The notes: generated by a model from the letters alone, not told the origin. Positions 24,951 to 38,477 are shown, numbered from the stretch's first letter. The stretch is DNA of 64,000 bases from Lathyrus oleraceus (GCF_024323335.1 NC_066581.1:299606536-299670535), one strand, 5' to 3'. Numbers and translations are program-made.

Positions 24951-27900
24951 TGTAGCGGTAAACTCATGACCATTAAGTTATGGATAAACTTAACGTCAAT
25001 AAAACCAGAGTCGCCACCGCGCTTTTATTGTTTCCAAAGAAAAAGGGGAAACTACGAACAAAACCCAAAGATAACAAGTTTTCAAATCAAAACTAATAAA
25101 ATGTCAGAGATTACAGGTAAGGGGGTTGGTTACACAGAGGGAAGGTGTTAGCATCCGAAGTGTTCTAGGTACTCCTAGGGAGCCTTTTTTTATGCGTGTA
25201 TGTGTCTTTTTGGGTATAAAAAGATGTTTGAGAAAAAATAGAATGTGGGGGTGAGAACAGAATTCATTGATTATATTTGTGTTTGACAAGGCCTTCGGAC
25301 TTGTGCCTACGTACCAACATAAAAATGAGGGATCAAAACCTCGTAGTTCGTGGTATCAATTTCAAAATGAGTGGATTGCTTTTAATTAAAATTTGAGTTT
25401 AAAAGAGGCACAAAGGGCCCAAAGTTTTGAATGAGTGTTAGTTCTTTTTGTCTTTTGAAATTTAAGTCAATATCGTTAATTTCATTTACAAGTTTGATTT
25501 AAGAAAAAGAGTTTAAAAAAGACAATGGCATAAGGCCAAAGTTTCTAGTTTGCAATAAAGTCTATGTTTTAAAATCACAAGCAAAGAAAGTTTTTGAAAA
25601 TGGGGAGAGATTTGAAATTTAAGAAATGGGAGGATATGAAGAGACTAATCCTAAGCATAAAATTAAAAGTTAAGAGTTGAAAAGATCTGACCAATGGGAT
25701 GCAATCCGATAGACAAGAATGTCATATAGAAAACCCACTTCCCCTTTGGACTTTGGATCAAACAATAATCAGCAAGCAATTAGCAATATCAAGCATCATG
25801 AAGATCAGGGCATCAAATAAAGATAGCCACATCCAAGCGAGCAAATCCCATAACTAGAAGTCTTCTTTGTCTTCTTATGTATTAGATGAAATACTCTTTG
25901 ATCCACTCAGAAGAAGATATTAGACATGAGATCAAAATAACAGTTGCATCAAGACCATGTAGCAGATAAATTCAAGGGGATCCCAATACTTGCATCAGAT
26001 GAAAGCTCAAATCACAATAACTTGGCCTCATAAATGTTGGCATTGACCAACTCCATTTTCTCATAGAATGTTGCCTAATTCTAAGTCCAAAAGTTCAGAT
26101 CAAGTCCAACAGTCCACATAAACATTTTTTTAGGGTTTTTTTATTTATTAAGTATTTTAAGGTCCTAAGATCATAAACACAAACAAAATATACAAACAAA
26201 TATATACAAACACAATATATGGCTCAAATGAGAAAAGTGAAAATGGCATAAACATAAACAAGTTAAATGATATGTAAAATGACAAATGAAATGGTAAATG
26301 AATTGAGTTTAAATTGTATAAAGTAAATGACTTGAAAGTAAAACAAGGTTAATAATATTTAGTGTTATTCAAAGTTAATTAGATGTTAGTGGAGTTTTGT
26401 TTTTTAATTGATTAAGTCATTCTTTGGAGAACACTCAACCCTCTATTCACAAGCATGGATCCTTGAACCAAGACATCTTCCAAAGGAAGGAAAAAAGACC
26501 AAGTGTCCACACAATACCATGAAAGGGGGGAGACTTACAATCTCACTTACTAGAATGCTATGCCTTTAGGGTCAAATTTAGCTCTATGTTAAGCAATCGT
26601 AATTGAACTTATATAGAAGTCACAACTATCTGAGGCCGGGCAATAAAAATTTAGGTGCTAATTCATGTTAGAGATTTGGTATGATGAACCAAACTCCTAA
26701 AACACACCACACACTAAAAGAAAAAGATCAAAGGATGGACCTATCTCATCCATACTTGTATTGGTTCAACTAACACAAAGTTATTGATGAACTAATTAGC
26801 CTTAGGATATTGAGAATCCATTGGTCAATGAAAAGGATAGTAGAGAATGGGATTGAATATGAAGAGGGAGGGGAGATGAGAGAAACACAAATTGGTCATG
26901 GGAGGAATTTTATCAAATTAAAATCATTCATTCATTTTGGGAGATGAAATGTACATTTCATCAATCCCCTAAATCCAATGATTTTAACTCAACAAAAGTC
27001 AAATCAACCTTGACCAAGGCTCAAACACATAGTCAAACATCACAAGTCAATAAAAATGGCTCAACATAATTTCTATACAATTAATCAATTAAAAATGCAT
27101 TTAAATTAAATTTAGTTTGGTCAAAACCTAAAACTTCTTCAAAACACCAAATAAATGGCCAATAGATTTATCCTAGGTCAAACAAGGTCAAAGGACCTTA
27201 GACAAAAAATTTCATAATTTTTGAAAAGTCAGAAGTATTTTTAAACAATTAAAAATATGCACAAAAACAATTAATTCATGAAAAATATCAAAATTAATCC
27301 AAAAAACTAATTTTAATTTAGAAAATGAAAGAATAAAATATTTAAAGATTTTTGGTGAAAGTCCCATATTGTTTGGATTAAAAATGAAATTAATATGAAT
27401 TAATCAAAATAAATGGATTAAATGAAAAATCAGAAAATATGAAAAATCAAGGGCCATCAGATCTCCCTCATTAATTGAGGTGACATACCTGATGGCCACG
27501 CGCGTGCTATCCATGGCGGAATTGAGTCAAAGCACCACACGTGTGGTAATCCAAAGCAAAGGTCCTGATTAATAAGTGGAACCAAGATCAGATGGTGTGG
27601 GCAATGCCAACACACCACCGGAGCCCTAGCTCCGGTCATCTTCTCTAGTGATCACCACCAGTCTGGTTCAAGCTCAACGTCATGAAAAATGAAAAGTGAA
27701 TACACTAATTTGAAGGAAAAATGCTCAAGAGCACGAATCTGACCTCAATTTTCTCCAATTCCAAGTATATAAAAAGATACAGGGATTTGAATTTTGAGGA
27801 TCATGAACCGAGTTGCTTCGATTTGACCTTAAAGCAACTCAATCTTGTTGCCTACATGGATAGGACTTCAGGCAACCAAAAATCATAAAGAATGGTGAAG

Positions 27901-29711
27901 AATTGAGAGAGAATCGAAGAGATGAAGTTTATGAAAAATCACCTTTGAGTTGATCCAATTTCACTTGATCTTGATCTGGATTTGCTTGCTTTCACTTCCT
28001 CTTACTTGCAGAAACCAATTGATATGAAAAGAGAAGTGAATTTCTGGAGTTTGAACTTCCAAACAGAAGATGAAGTTCAAGCTCGATTTCAAGAGAAACC
28101 TTCAGAAATTCTATGGCAGTGAGGGTTTGGATCAGTATAGCAAAGCTTGGGCAGGGTGTTGATGTTGATTATGAAGCCTTGAGCTTGTTAAAATAGGCAA
28201 TGAATTTGATTTTTGCACCACTTGAAATTTGGCCAAATTTAGATACTTCCTTGCATGGGTGCATGGGAAATGATTTAGGCCTAAGGACTGATGTAATCCA
28301 ACTCCATTTCATGTGCAAAGTATACTGAAATCATCATGTGGAAGCATGCAAAGAAGAATGGTCATTTGAATCCAAATCTTTCCAAAACACTTCCCATAAT
28401 GGAGCCATGCACAAGTCCCTCAATTTTGATCCAAATGAGATGATCTTGGACTTTTTGGAAAGGTGTGATCAAGGGGAACAACTTTGATGTTGAACACCTT
28501 TCCATTTTAAGCTTGGATCATGATGCATTTTGAGGTGGAAGTTTGGGAAATCAAATATATTTGAAAATTATCTAAGTCCCAAGTCAAATGTTCACTTCTT
28601 CCATCTTGAATAACTTTTTCTATGGACTTCAAATGAAACAATTTATTCATATAAGTTGTATATCTTTCAAACCTTTTCAATTTGGTCACAAATTTGACCT
28701 CATTTGGATTTTTCATGAAGGAGTTATGCATTTTAGAAGTTGGGGGAAATCATTTGTTCAATGGCATTGGTCCAAAGTGACCTATAATGTTTCCTCTTGT
28801 CACATGCATTTTGAAGTTGAAGTTGAACTTCATCCAAACATAAAATTTTAAGTAGATATATTTAATTTTATCATGGAATTTGAATGGATTTCATATCATA
28901 AAAAATGAGCAAGTTATGGTCTTGGGAAGTTGACCTCCAAACTAGGGTTCAGACAAAATGACCTATAATCTTTCACCAAACAAAATGACTTTCCAAGCAA
29001 AAATAGCTCTTGACCTCAACATGAAAGTTGTTTGGAATGTCATTTTGAGTAACTTTACTCTTGAAATAATTTTCATATGACAAAAAGTGTAGGAGATAGG
29101 GTCTAGGGAACCTCAGTTTTGACCAGTTGACTTTCGTTGGTCAACCACCATGAACCAACTTGCTAACTTGACATTCTCTTGACTTTTGGGACTCATGGAG
29201 GATCATATATGTGTAGGATGATGTAATATGAAGTATCCCTTGAAATATTTGATCAATTGTTAAATAAACTTGTTGAAGAAGTTACACAAGATACCCAGAT
29301 GAATTAGGGTTTCCAAGGCAAACAAACTCCAAATTCTTGATGATTTCTTGATCAAAATTAAATTTGAAGATTATGGGGATCCATATATGATTCTTAGATC
29401 CAAGGTGAACCATTTATTGATTGAACTCCTTACTCTGAGGGTCTCAAACCCTGGATATAAGCTTGATAGAGCATGGGTCAGCACACACACTACCTACAAA
29501 AGTAACAAACTATACATTGACATATTTTTGGTATTTTGGTTAGTAAGTAATGAAAAAAAACTATGATACAATAAAAAATGCTTGGTGATCTCTCCCAATG
29601 CAAACCCAATGAAATGGGGGGAGGGAAGGAGAATGCCAAGGTGTGATCCCAATGTTAATGCATATGATGAGATAGCATGAGGGACCTTAGGGTCAAAATT
29701 GGAGTCTTACA
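24951..29711 (-). repeat. 3' LTR of Ogre-B
   Basis: 4,761 bp, on the plus strand from TGTAGCGGTA to GGAGTCTTACA. It is inverted relative to Ogre-A and similar over most of its length. The TATA position (28188-28195) reads TATTTTAA on the minus strand, weaker than in the other copies. Confidence 0.85.
26575..26640 (-). promoter_or_regulatory. conserved Ogre LTR block, Ogre-B copy
   Basis: Reverse-complement copy of the block at 23677-23740, including GCAATCGTAA and CTATCTGAGGCCGG on the plus strand. Confidence 0.7.
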
Positions 29712-29724
29712 GCTGCCCCTATTT
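29712..29724 (-). other. polypurine tract of Ogre-B
   Basis: AAATAGGGGCAGC on the minus strand abuts the LTR start and matches the tract of Ogre-C at 59735-59745. Confidence 0.7.
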
Positions 29725-31036
29725 AAGGATATTCTAGCTGAGGAGATGAAGGTTAAAATCTTCGTATCAACTGAGTAGAATGGACTTAAATAACAACATA
29801 TAGAAGCAAATTTTGGTCCCTAAGAGACCTCATGATGCATATGATATGAATGTGAAGAATAATATTTATGAAGAAAATATTACCACAAAGGAAAAGAATC
29901 TAGAGAGACTGAAAGTCCACAGGAGCATACTGCATTCCATAAGGAAAACTCACCGGGGAGACGAAGACTCTAGGGAAAAAAGTTATGCGTAGGCCAGGCT
30001 ACGACTTGAAAACTGTTGGAGACACAAAGGGGATTTCATGAAAACAAATCAATGGAAGAACTCGGTCGGGGACAAAGAAGAAAATTTGCAGAGGGAACGG
30101 GTAGATCAGAACACAATTGAAATACTCGAATCAAACAGGGAGATGGCGACTTCGCTGAGAAAATACTCACCCAAACTCAACTGGGGAAGAATGAAATTCA
30201 ACACAGGAGTACCATAAGTATATTATCCATTACCGGTTACTGGGTAGGAGGATAACATAATTTGATAGAGAGACATTCGTTATCGGTTAGGGTAAACATA
30301 TCAAGGATGACTTGCTGAGGAATAATAGGTGTATTCGTTACCGGTTACTGGGTAAGAACAACCTGTTGGGAAAAATATCAAAATGGATTTACAACTACCG
30401 GGTACTGGGTAGGAGACCAAAGGAAGAGGAAATCCGTCACTGATTAAAGTGAACATATTAAGGATAGACTCAAAGGAAGAATATCCGTCATCGGTTAAGA
30501 TGAACATATTAAGGATATACTTGCCGAAGAAAAGTAGAATTATATTTATCAGTTACTGGATAGAATACCGAAAAGAGAATATCTGTCATCGGTTAGGATG
30601 AACATATCAAGGATAAACTCAGTAGGGGAAAGCAGGATTTACAACTATCGGTTACTGGGCAGAAGACCGCTAAGAGGAGAAAATCCGGCATCGGTTAGGA
30701 TGAACATATCAAGGATTAACTCTCTGGGAAATGAAATAGGGATTACAACTACATTTTTACTAGGTAGAAAACCACAAATAGGAGAAAATCTGTCATCGGT
30801 TAGGATGAACATATCAAGGATTAACTCTCTGGGAAACATAAAACGAATCTGCTGGGGAAAAAATATAAGGAAGTAGATTACTTTTACCGGGTATTGGGTA
30901 AGAGTATGGTACTCGCAAATCGAGAAGAATATTACCAGTTACTTGATAATAGACTTTCGAGGAACCAAAGCATCTATCTAGGTAAGAGCTAGAAAGAAAC
31001 GGTCAAACAAAGACTCGACCCGGTGAGGATACAACT
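29725..31036 (-). repeat. 3' UTR of Ogre-B with short and 102-bp repeats
   Basis: Non-coding. CCGGTTACTGGGTAG-like motifs recur near 30232, 30341, 30399, 30645 and 30884. A unit of about 102 bp starting with CGGTTAGGATGAACATATCA is tandem at about 30592, 30694 and 30797, with weaker copies upstream. Open frames here repeating MNISRINS are products of this tandem array. Confidence 0.75.
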
Positions 31037-32566
31037 TGTAAGACCCTAATTTTTATCCTAAGATCCCTCATGGCATCATGCTATTACACAAGTGCATTGC
31101 CTCAAGGATCATAGCATGTTTGGCTCCTTAACCCTAGGGTTGGGACTTGTTTGAGTGCTTTGAGACCACCAAGCATGCTTGTATTGTATATTATCGCTTT
31201 TCTTATTTGATTACTAACCAAAAGCATAAAAATATGCCACTAACTCTTTTTGTTTTGAAGCTTAAGTAATCATGTGCTCCACAAGGCTCCTAGGAGGCTC
31301 CTAAGCCCAATGCAATGGCTAGATGAAAATGAGAAAAAGCATGGAAATGGTCCACAAAGTTACTAATCATCATATATTTCTCCCAAGTATCTCAATTTTC
31401 CAATTTTATCAAGATAACCCAAAGGGCTTGAGGATTGTTTCCCAAGGAAACCCTAATTTCACTATGCTTTGACTGTGCCTTGCCCATGAAGCAACCTCAA
31501 CCTCTGATCAAATTTAATCAAGGTAAGTTCTTTCATTCATCATTTTATACATATGTGAGCCTATTTGAGGATCCTCAATCATTTACTCATCAAGATTGGA
31601 AGTTTGGTCTTGAAAAGTTGACCAATCAAGTCATCTGACTAAGCTGAGCACCATTGAGATATAACTTTTGATGTGTTTGTCAAATGAATATTACCCCAAG
31701 AGAAAATATGTTCTTAATAACCATATGAAAAACTTTAATATTCATCAAAAATCCATTTGAAACTTTTAAGGTCATCATTCATTTCAAAACATTATAGGTC
31801 ATTTTGACTGAAACCCTAATTTTAGGTCAACTTACCAAGGGCATAACTTCCTTAATTTTTATGATATTGAGGTGAGACCAAATTAATTGGAAAGGTCGAG
31901 ATGTATAATTCAAATGTTATGTTGTACAAAATTTCATAATCATAAAATAAATACATGTGATGATGCAAAACATTATAGGTCATATTGAACCTAATTCATT
32001 GAATTTGAAAAAGTACCGAACTTTAAATGCCCATAACTTTGTCATAGAAAATCCAAATGATGCAAAATTTGAGTCTAGATTGACTATATTTAAATGATCT
32101 ACAACTTGTATGTTGAAGGTGTTTCCATTTGAAGCTTGTATCATGAGGACAAAAGGGTTTGATTAAGCTGGCTTTTGATGAATTTTTTCAAAGTGTTTTG
32201 AATATGTTTTGTACTTTGATTTACACAGCCCGTTTTCATCAATTTGAACATGCAAAATGAATTTTTTCCCAACATCACTTTTGTTCCTTATTTCAAGGGC
32301 TTTCCAACCATTACTCACATTACTCATTTGGATTTAGCATTTGTGAGTTTCGAAATGATCTTCATTTATGTGCATTTTGGTATTTCATGATGAAACTTGA
32401 ATGTGCAAGTTGTTTCCATCCAATGTTAACGTCCATTTGCTTTTCACTTGATCTCAGTATGTTTTTGGAGCCATCATTGGGCCTTCCACACGCTAGCACA
32501 GGCCCATGCAAGCAAAATTCAAATGGCCATGCACATGAAAGAAGCGTGTGATCTGATGCCTTCAGC

Positions 32567-32574
32567 TATAAATA
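32567..32574 (+). promoter_or_regulatory. TATA box of the Ogre-C 5' LTR
   Basis: TATAAATA about 1.5 kb into the LTR, followed by a GC-richer segment. It would be the promoter for the genomic RNA of Ogre-C. Confidence 0.65.
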
Positions 32575-34230
32575 ACCACTTCCTCTCATTCATTTGGGAA
32601 CCTTTTGGAGATCTAAATCGCTGCAGCACTGAAACCATAGCCATACCAAAGGGATTATTCAAATTTTGTTTTTACTTTCGAGCTTGAAATTCAGCATCAT
32701 TAGCTGAACTTCAAAGACTAATTCCTTAGCCTTTCACTTCCCCTACATCCATAGATCAAAAAGGAGGAAGGAACTTGGAGGATTCGTGGCTAGAAGTGCT
32801 TCAACTCAGAAGTATACATTCAAACTTTTTGGATCTAGAACTCTCAATTAAATGTAGCATTCTTGTGTTTGTGTGGTTTTCTGAAGTCCTCACACTTGAG
32901 GCAAGCCATTGATGCTTTCAATTCATCATTTCATGAACAAACAGTTGGAACACCATTATCTTCCCTTTCACATTTCTCTCAATATAGGAAGAGTGAGGAA
33001 GATCCATTGGTACAGTGATGATCTCCATCACACGAGCTTTCTTTCCATGGCCTTGTTTTTAATTTTCATTCAAGTTCATTTTCTGCAACTGGTGGCCGAA
33101 GTTGGTTGTCTAGCCGGAGAAGATGGTGGTTTCCACCACCACCACCACCACATGTGCATCCTCCTGGCCCTTGGATTTGGTTTCTACGTTTTAATCTTGT
33201 TCGTTCATTGTGTTTACTTCATTTAATACGCATTGTGGCGCGTTTGACTTGGATGTACCATGCGCCCTCACGTGGCTGTGGTTTTTTCTATTTATTCCAT
33301 TTTCTTTTATTTTCAGTTAATTCATTGCATTTTCAAAAATTCATAAAAAATTCATTTGAAGTCATAAAAATATGAGACCAATTCCAAAACTTTTCTTGAA
33401 AAATCTAGTTTCATATTATGATTTTTAATTATTTTTATGACTTCACTTGATATTTTTCATGGATTATTTGATTTTTAATGGTTTTAATTCATTTTAAATT
33501 ACTTTATGACTTTTAAAAAATCCAAAAATATTTTCATAGCATTTATGGATCATGATAAGTCAATGAAAAATAGTCTCATCAATTTCTTATTTGATTTGAG
33601 ATTATTTGAGATTTTAATTCATATTATGCTATTTTTAATTGTTTTTAATTGATTTTAAATACTTTATGGTTTCAAAAACTTGTGAGAAAATTAGTCAAAG
33701 TTTCTTTGATCATGTTGAACCTATGAGAATTTAATTGGACTTGTTGAAGTTGATTTGAATTGAATTTGAGGTTCAACCTTATTTGTTAATTTTTTATTTG
33801 CATTTTATTTTTATTCAAAAAATACCAAAAAAATACCATTGACTCTTTGACTTGTTATCTTCATTTCTCTTCTGTTTGGTGTTGATTGATGTTAATTTGA
33901 TTCACATTTGATCAATTGGATTTGGTTGTGGACTTCTTTTCCCCTCCCTTTCATCTTCATCCCTTTCTTTCCATCAAATGGCCAATGAGTTAAAGTCTTG
34001 AAGTTGGTCTTGACAAATGAGAAGTTTAACCTTCTTTGATCCAAACCAAACTCAACTTGATCCATGATCAAGTGAGTTATTTTGTGTCCAAGATAGGTTG
34101 CTTCTTGGTCAAGAAAATAACTAAAAGTCAATACAAGACCCTTCCCCTTTTGTTTTGGCATGGCAAGTTTATGGAGCTTGGCTTACTAGTCATGATCTCT
34201 AACTTGTGTTCTTTGCCTATATTCTTATTG

Positions 34231-34297
34231 ACCGGCCTCAGATAGGTGTGACTACTACATTAGTCCACTTACGATTGCTTAACATAGCGCTACATTG
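34231..34297 (+). promoter_or_regulatory. conserved Ogre LTR block, Ogre-C 5' copy
   Basis: GGCCTCAGATAGGTGTGACT to the GCTACATTG region; nearly identical to the solo LTR copy at 48909-48974. The 3' LTR of Ogre-C has lost it by deletion at 62940. Confidence 0.75.
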
Positions 34298-34474
34298 TCT
34301 TATGACAAGCTAACATAACCTTGCTAACTACTAACTTTAATTTGAGCATTTAATTTCTTGCCATTTACTTTAATGTCATTTATTTCTTGCTCATTATTCA
34401 TATTGATTTTCACTTTGCTCACTTGAGCACATATTTTATGTTTATGTCATTTTTCTTTTTCTCATTTGAGCCCA

Positions 34475-37400
34475 TTATTGTACATTAATCTTTTCCGTAG
34501 TTTGTTGAACAATCTCCGGTCCAATCACAGCACTCTCACCGGACTCATACCAACATAAAGGCGTCCGACATCTCCTACCATACAAAGCTTCAAACGGTGC
34601 CATACCAATGCTCGAATGAAAACTATTGTTGTAGGTAAACTCAATCAAAGGTAAGTAACAATCCCAAGCACCTCCCTTTTCCAAAACACAAGCCCTCAAA
34701 AGATCTTCCAATGACTGTATCGTCCTCTCAGTCTGACCATCAGTCTGCGGATGATATGCAGAACTCAATCTCAGTTTAGTTCCTAAAGCCCTCTGCAAAC
34801 CTTCCCAGAATTTCGATGTAAATCTAGGGTGTCTGTCCGAAACAATACTCGACGGAATACCATGCAAACTTACAATCTTCTCAATATACAACTCGGCTAA
34901 TCTCTCTAACGGATAATCCATTATGATCGGAATGAAATGAGCCGATTTCGTCAATCTGTCGACAATCACCCAAATAGCTTCAAAATTCTTAATTGTCCTC
35001 GGTAAACCAGAAACAAAATCCATACTGATACTATCCCACTTCCACTCTGGAATAGCCAACGGTTGCATTAGCCCTGACGGCTTCTGATGCTCAATCTTTG
35101 ACTTCTGACAAGTCACACAAGAATAAACAAAACTCGCAATTTCTCTTTTCATTCCCGGCCACCAAAATAACTTTTTCAAATCATGATACATCTTTGTAGC
35201 TCCATGATGAATACTCAGGCCACTACGATGTCCTTCCTCAAGAATACTCTTCTTAAGTTCGGTAACGTCCGGAATACACACCCGATTACCAAATTTCAAA
35301 ACACCATTCTCATCAACTCTGAATTCACCACCTTGACCTTGATTCACTAGAGTCAACTTATCAACCAAAAGCATATCGGATTTCTGACCCTCTCTAATCT
35401 CATCCAGAATACCACTCGTTAACTTCAACATTCCCAATTTAACACTATTGTGAGTATTCTCACACACCAAACTCAAGTCTCTAAACTGCTCAATTAAATC
35501 CAATTCCTTAACCATTAACATAGACATATGCAATGATTTCCGACTCAATGCATCAGCTACTACGTTTGCTTTACCCGGATGGTAATTCAAACCAAAGTCA
35601 TAATCCTTCAGAAACTCTAACCATCTCCTCTGTCTCATATTCAGCTCTTTCTGATCAAACAAATACTTTAAACTTTTATGATCACTGAAAACCTCAAATC
35701 TTGACCCGTACAAGTAATGCCTCCATAACTTCAGAACAAATACCACGGCTGCCAACTCTAAATCGTGTGTCGGATAGTTCCTCTCATGAACCCTCAGCTG
35801 TCTCGAAGCATAAGCTATAACTTGCTTATTCTGCATCAACACACCACCCAAACCCAACAATGAAGCATCACAGTAAACCTCAAATAGTCCTGACGGACTC
35901 GGTAATATCAGAATAGGAGCAGTAGTTAACCTTCTCTTTAACTCTTGGAAACCTTCTTCACATTTTGAATCCCAAACAAACGCTTGCCCCTTTCTAGTCA
36001 ACATCGTCAACGGTAATGCCAACTTAGAAAATCCCTCAATAAATTTCCTATAATAACCTGCAAGTCCAAGAAAACTCCTTATCTCAGAAACTGACTTCGG
36101 AGCTTCCCACTTAGATACCGCTTCTATCTTAGAAGGATCAACAGCAACACCACCTCTTGAAATCACATGACCAAGAAAACTAACCTCTTCTAACCAAAAT
36201 TCACACTTAGACAGTTTAGCAAATAACTTCTTTTCTCGTAGAACTCCTAAAACCACTCTCAATTGCTCAGCATGCTCTTCTTCAGATTTCGAATACACCA
36301 AAATATCGTCAATAAACACCACCACAAACTTGTCTAGGTACGGATGGAAAATCCTATTCATATACTCCATAAATACTCCAGGCGCATTAGTCACACCAAA
36401 AGGCATTACAGAATACTCATAATGTCCATACCTTGTTCTGAAAGCAGTCTTCTGAATATCCTCAGTTTTCACACGTATCTGATGATACCCCGATCTCAAA
36501 TCTATTTTGCTGAACACACTCGCACCAACCAACTGATCCATCAAATCATCAATCCTCGGCAAAGGATACTGATTCTTGATCGTCACTTTATTCAGTTGCC
36601 TGTAGTCCACACACAACCTCATAGTACCTTCTTTCTTTTTAACCAATAACACCGGTGCACCCCACGGTGACACACTCGGACGAATAAATTTCTTATCCAA
36701 CAGATCTTCCAACTGACTCTTCAATTCAGTTAACTCAACAGCAGACATACGGTAAGGAGCCATCGATATCGGCCTAGTACCAGGTACCAAATCAATCGAG
36801 AACTCAACTTCACGTTCTGGCGGTAATTCATTCACTTCTTCAGGAAACACATCAGGAAAATCACACACCACGGCTAGATCGCAAATCATCAGTTTATCTT
36901 TAGCCTCCAAAGTCGCTAACAGCATAAACAACTCTGCCCCATCTGCTACCGCCTCATTCACCTGCCTCGCTGATAGAAACAAACTCTTTCCTTCCTCAAT
37001 CTCAGGAAAAATCACAGTCTTATCAAAACAATTGATATAGACTCGGTTAAACACCAACCAGTTCATACCCAGGATAACATCAACCTGCACTAGTGGAAGA
37101 CACACTAGGTCCATCCCAAAGTCCCTACCAAAAATACTCAAAGGACAATTTAAACAAACTGAAGTAGTAGTCACTGAACCCTTCGCAGGAGTATCAATCA
37201 CCATACTTCCATGCATCTCAGATATCTCTAACTTGAGTTTCACCGCACAATCCAAAGATATAAAGGAATGAGTCGCACCTGTGTCAACAATAGCTACAAG
37301 AGGAAAGCCATTAATATAACACGTACCTCGGATCAAACGATCATCTGCAGAAGTCTCAGAACCCGATAAAGCAAAGACCTTGCCTCCCGACTGGTTCTCT

Positions 37401-38353
37401 CTCTTCGGCTTAGGACACTGTGGACTGATATGACCCACCTCTCCACAGTTGAAACAAGTCACAGTCTTCAACCGGCACTCTGCAGCCAAGTGACCACCTT
37501 TGCCACACTTAAAATGCTTCTTCTCATTACTGGTACACTCATGGATACGATGTCCAGCCTGACCACATCTGAAACATTTAGCAGGGGCACTGGAGTCTCC
37601 CCCACTAGGCCTCTTCATCCCACTCTGTCGCTGGAAACCTTTGCCAGCTGCATACGGTTTCCCACGATCATTCTGATTCTTGCCTTTCCTATCAACCCTT
37701 TGCTGATAGCTCTCTGCTCTAGCCTTGGTATCCTGTTCAAAAATCCTGCAACAGTCAACCAAATCGGAAAACACTCTAATCCGCTGATACCCAATAGCCT
37801 GCTTGATCTCGGGACGTAACCCGTTCTCAAACTTCACACATTTCGAAAATTCCCCAGTAGCCTCGTTATAGGGAGTGTAATACTTCGACAGCTCTGTGAA
37901 CTTAGCAGCATACTCAGTAACAGACCTGTTACCCTGCTTCAATTCTAAGAACTCTATCTCTTTCTTTCCTCTGACATCCTCTGGAAAGTACTTCCTCAGG
38001 AATCTCTCTCTGAACACCGCCCACGTGATCTCAGCATTCCCAGTAGATTCCAACTCAGTGCGGGTAGCAACCCACCAATCATCTGCTTCCTCTGACAGCA
38101 TATGCGTACCGAACCTGACCTTCTGGTTATCGGCACACTCAGTCACTCGGAAGATCCTCTCGATCTCCTTCAACCACTTCTGAGCACCATCTGGATCGTA
38201 TGCTCCCTTGAACATTGGAGGATTGTTCTTCTGGAACTCACTCAGTTGACGAGCAGCTCCCAGTCCCACAACATTCGGATTTCCTCCAAGTACTCCAGCT
38301 AGCATACCCAGAGCCTCAGCAATCGCAGCATCGTCTCTACCTCTTCCAGCCAT
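34475..38353 (-). CDS. gag-pol: chromovirus Gag-Pol polyprotein, C-terminally truncated
   Basis: A single frame of 1,292 codons without a stop, encoding the polyprotein that builds particles and copies the element. In order: Gag domain (residues about 45-215), three zinc knuckles (260-273, 280-293, 300-313), protease with DTG at 357-359, reverse transcriptase with FIDD at 680-683, RNase H (about 800-950), integrase zinc finger (about 1040-1090) and catalytic core to the end. The second knuckle has His where its first Cys should be. The last three codons come from Ogre LTR DNA past the deletion junction. The start ATG is the first after the primer site and begins MAGRGRDD, normal for Tekay/Del Gag. 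The uninterrupted frame suggests a young insertion. Without the integrase tail and chromodomain it cannot be functional. Confidence 0.93.
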   Translation of the reverse strand: MAGRGRDDAAIAEALGMLAGVLGGNPNVVGLGAARQLSEFQKNNPPMFKGAYDPDGAQKWLKEIERIFRVTECADNQKVRFGTHMLSEEADDWWVATRTELESTGNAEITWAVFRERFLRKYFPEDVRGKKEIEFLELKQGNRSVTEYAAKFTELSKYYTPYNEATGEFSKCVKFENGLRPEIKQAIGYQRIRVFSDLVDCCRIFEQDTKARAESYQQRVDRKGKNQNDRGKPYAAGKGFQRQSGMKRPSGGDSSAPAKCFRCGQAGHRIHECTSNEKKHFKCGKGGHLAAECRLKTVTCFNCGEVGHISPQCPKPKRENQSGGKVFALSGSETSADDRLIRGTCYINGFPLVAIVDTGATHSFISLDCAVKLKLEISEMHGSMVIDTPAKGSVTTTSVCLNCPLSIFGRDFGMDLVCLPLVQVDVILGMNWLVFNRVYINCFDKTVIFPEIEEGKSLFLSARQVNEAVADGAELFMLLATLEAKDKLMICDLAVVCDFPDVFPEEVNELPPEREVEFSIDLVPGTRPISMAPYRMSAVELTELKSQLEDLLDKKFIRPSVSPWGAPVLLVKKKEGTMRLCVDYRQLNKVTIKNQYPLPRIDDLMDQLVGASVFSKIDLRSGYHQIRVKTEDIQKTAFRTRYGHYEYSVMPFGVTNAPGVFMEYMNRIFHPYLDKFVVVFIDDILVYSKSEEEHAEQLRVVLGVLREKKLFAKLSKCEFWLEEVSFLGHVISRGGVAVDPSKIEAVSKWEAPKSVSEIRSFLGLAGYYRKFIEGFSKLALPLTMLTRKGQAFVWDSKCEEGFQELKRRLTTAPILILPSPSGLFEVYCDASLLGLGGVLMQNKQVIAYASRQLRVHERNYPTHDLELAAVVFVLKLWRHYLYGSRFEVFSDHKSLKYLFDQKELNMRQRRWLEFLKDYDFGLNYHPGKANVVADALSRKSLHMSMLMVKELDLIEQFRDLSLVCENTHNSVKLGMLKLTSGILDEIREGQKSDMLLVDKLTLVNQGQGGEFRVDENGVLKFGNRVCIPDVTELKKSILEEGHRSGLSIHHGATKMYHDLKKLFWWPGMKREIASFVYSCVTCQKSKIEHQKPSGLMQPLAIPEWKWDSISMDFVSGLPRTIKNFEAIWVIVDRLTKSAHFIPIIMDYPLERLAELYIEKIVSLHGIPSSIVSDRHPRFTSKFWEGLQRALGTKLRLSSAYHPQTDGQTERTIQSLEDLLRACVLEKGGAWDCYLPLIEFTYNNSFHSSIGMAPFEALYGRRCRTPLCWYESGESAVIGPEIVQQTTEKINVQ

Positions 38354-38477
38354 CTCTATTCTGAAAACCCAACAAGCTAAAACAATAAGTACTGATAGGG
38401 TTACACAACACCTATCCCGTACAGGGGAACAGAATAATTACGACTCGACTCGACCGACTATGCTCTGATACCACTAA
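38354..38477 (-). other. 5' leader and primer binding site of the chromovirus
   Basis: On the minus strand TGGTATCAGAGC (38473-38462) complements initiator tRNA-Met and lies four bases from the LTR. The rest is a short non-coding leader before the Gag ATG. Confidence 0.88.

Larger units (their letters stand above)
24951..31036 (-). mobile_element. Ogre-B: 3' LTR and 3' UTR on the minus strand
   Basis: Minus-strand Ogre with its 3' LTR (24951-29711) followed to the right by the end of its internal region (29712-31036). The latter matches the 3' UTR of Ogre-C in reverse complement. It is interrupted at 31036 by Ogre-C, so its coding part and 5' LTR should lie past the right end of the window. 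It interrupts Ogre-A. The bases to the left (GTTCT, 24946-24950) are a candidate target duplication. Confidence 0.82.
31037..34486 (+). repeat. 5' LTR of Ogre-C, first part
   Basis: From TGTAAGACCC to the chromovirus junction; matches the 3' LTR at 59748-62960. Compared with that copy it lacks 46 bp at the position equivalent to 61971-62016 (between TCA repeats) but retains 224 bp (34241-34464) lost from the 3' LTR. A (CCA)n stretch sits near 33130-33155. Confidence 0.9.

Noticed and set aside
30598..30876. Tandem MNISRINS peptide as a repeat protein
   Set aside because: It is the chance translation of the 102-bp tandem array in the Ogre-B 3' UTR, read on the antisense strand of that element.
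32448..33375. Frames of 79-105 codons in the Ogre-C 5' LTR, repeated at 61147-62092
   Set aside because: They recur only because the LTRs are copies. They lie in non-coding LTR, differ by frameshifts between copies and have no recognisable domain.
36344..38302. Plus-strand frames opposite the chromovirus gag-pol
   Set aside because: Shadow frames of a strongly supported 1,292-codon frame on the minus strand.
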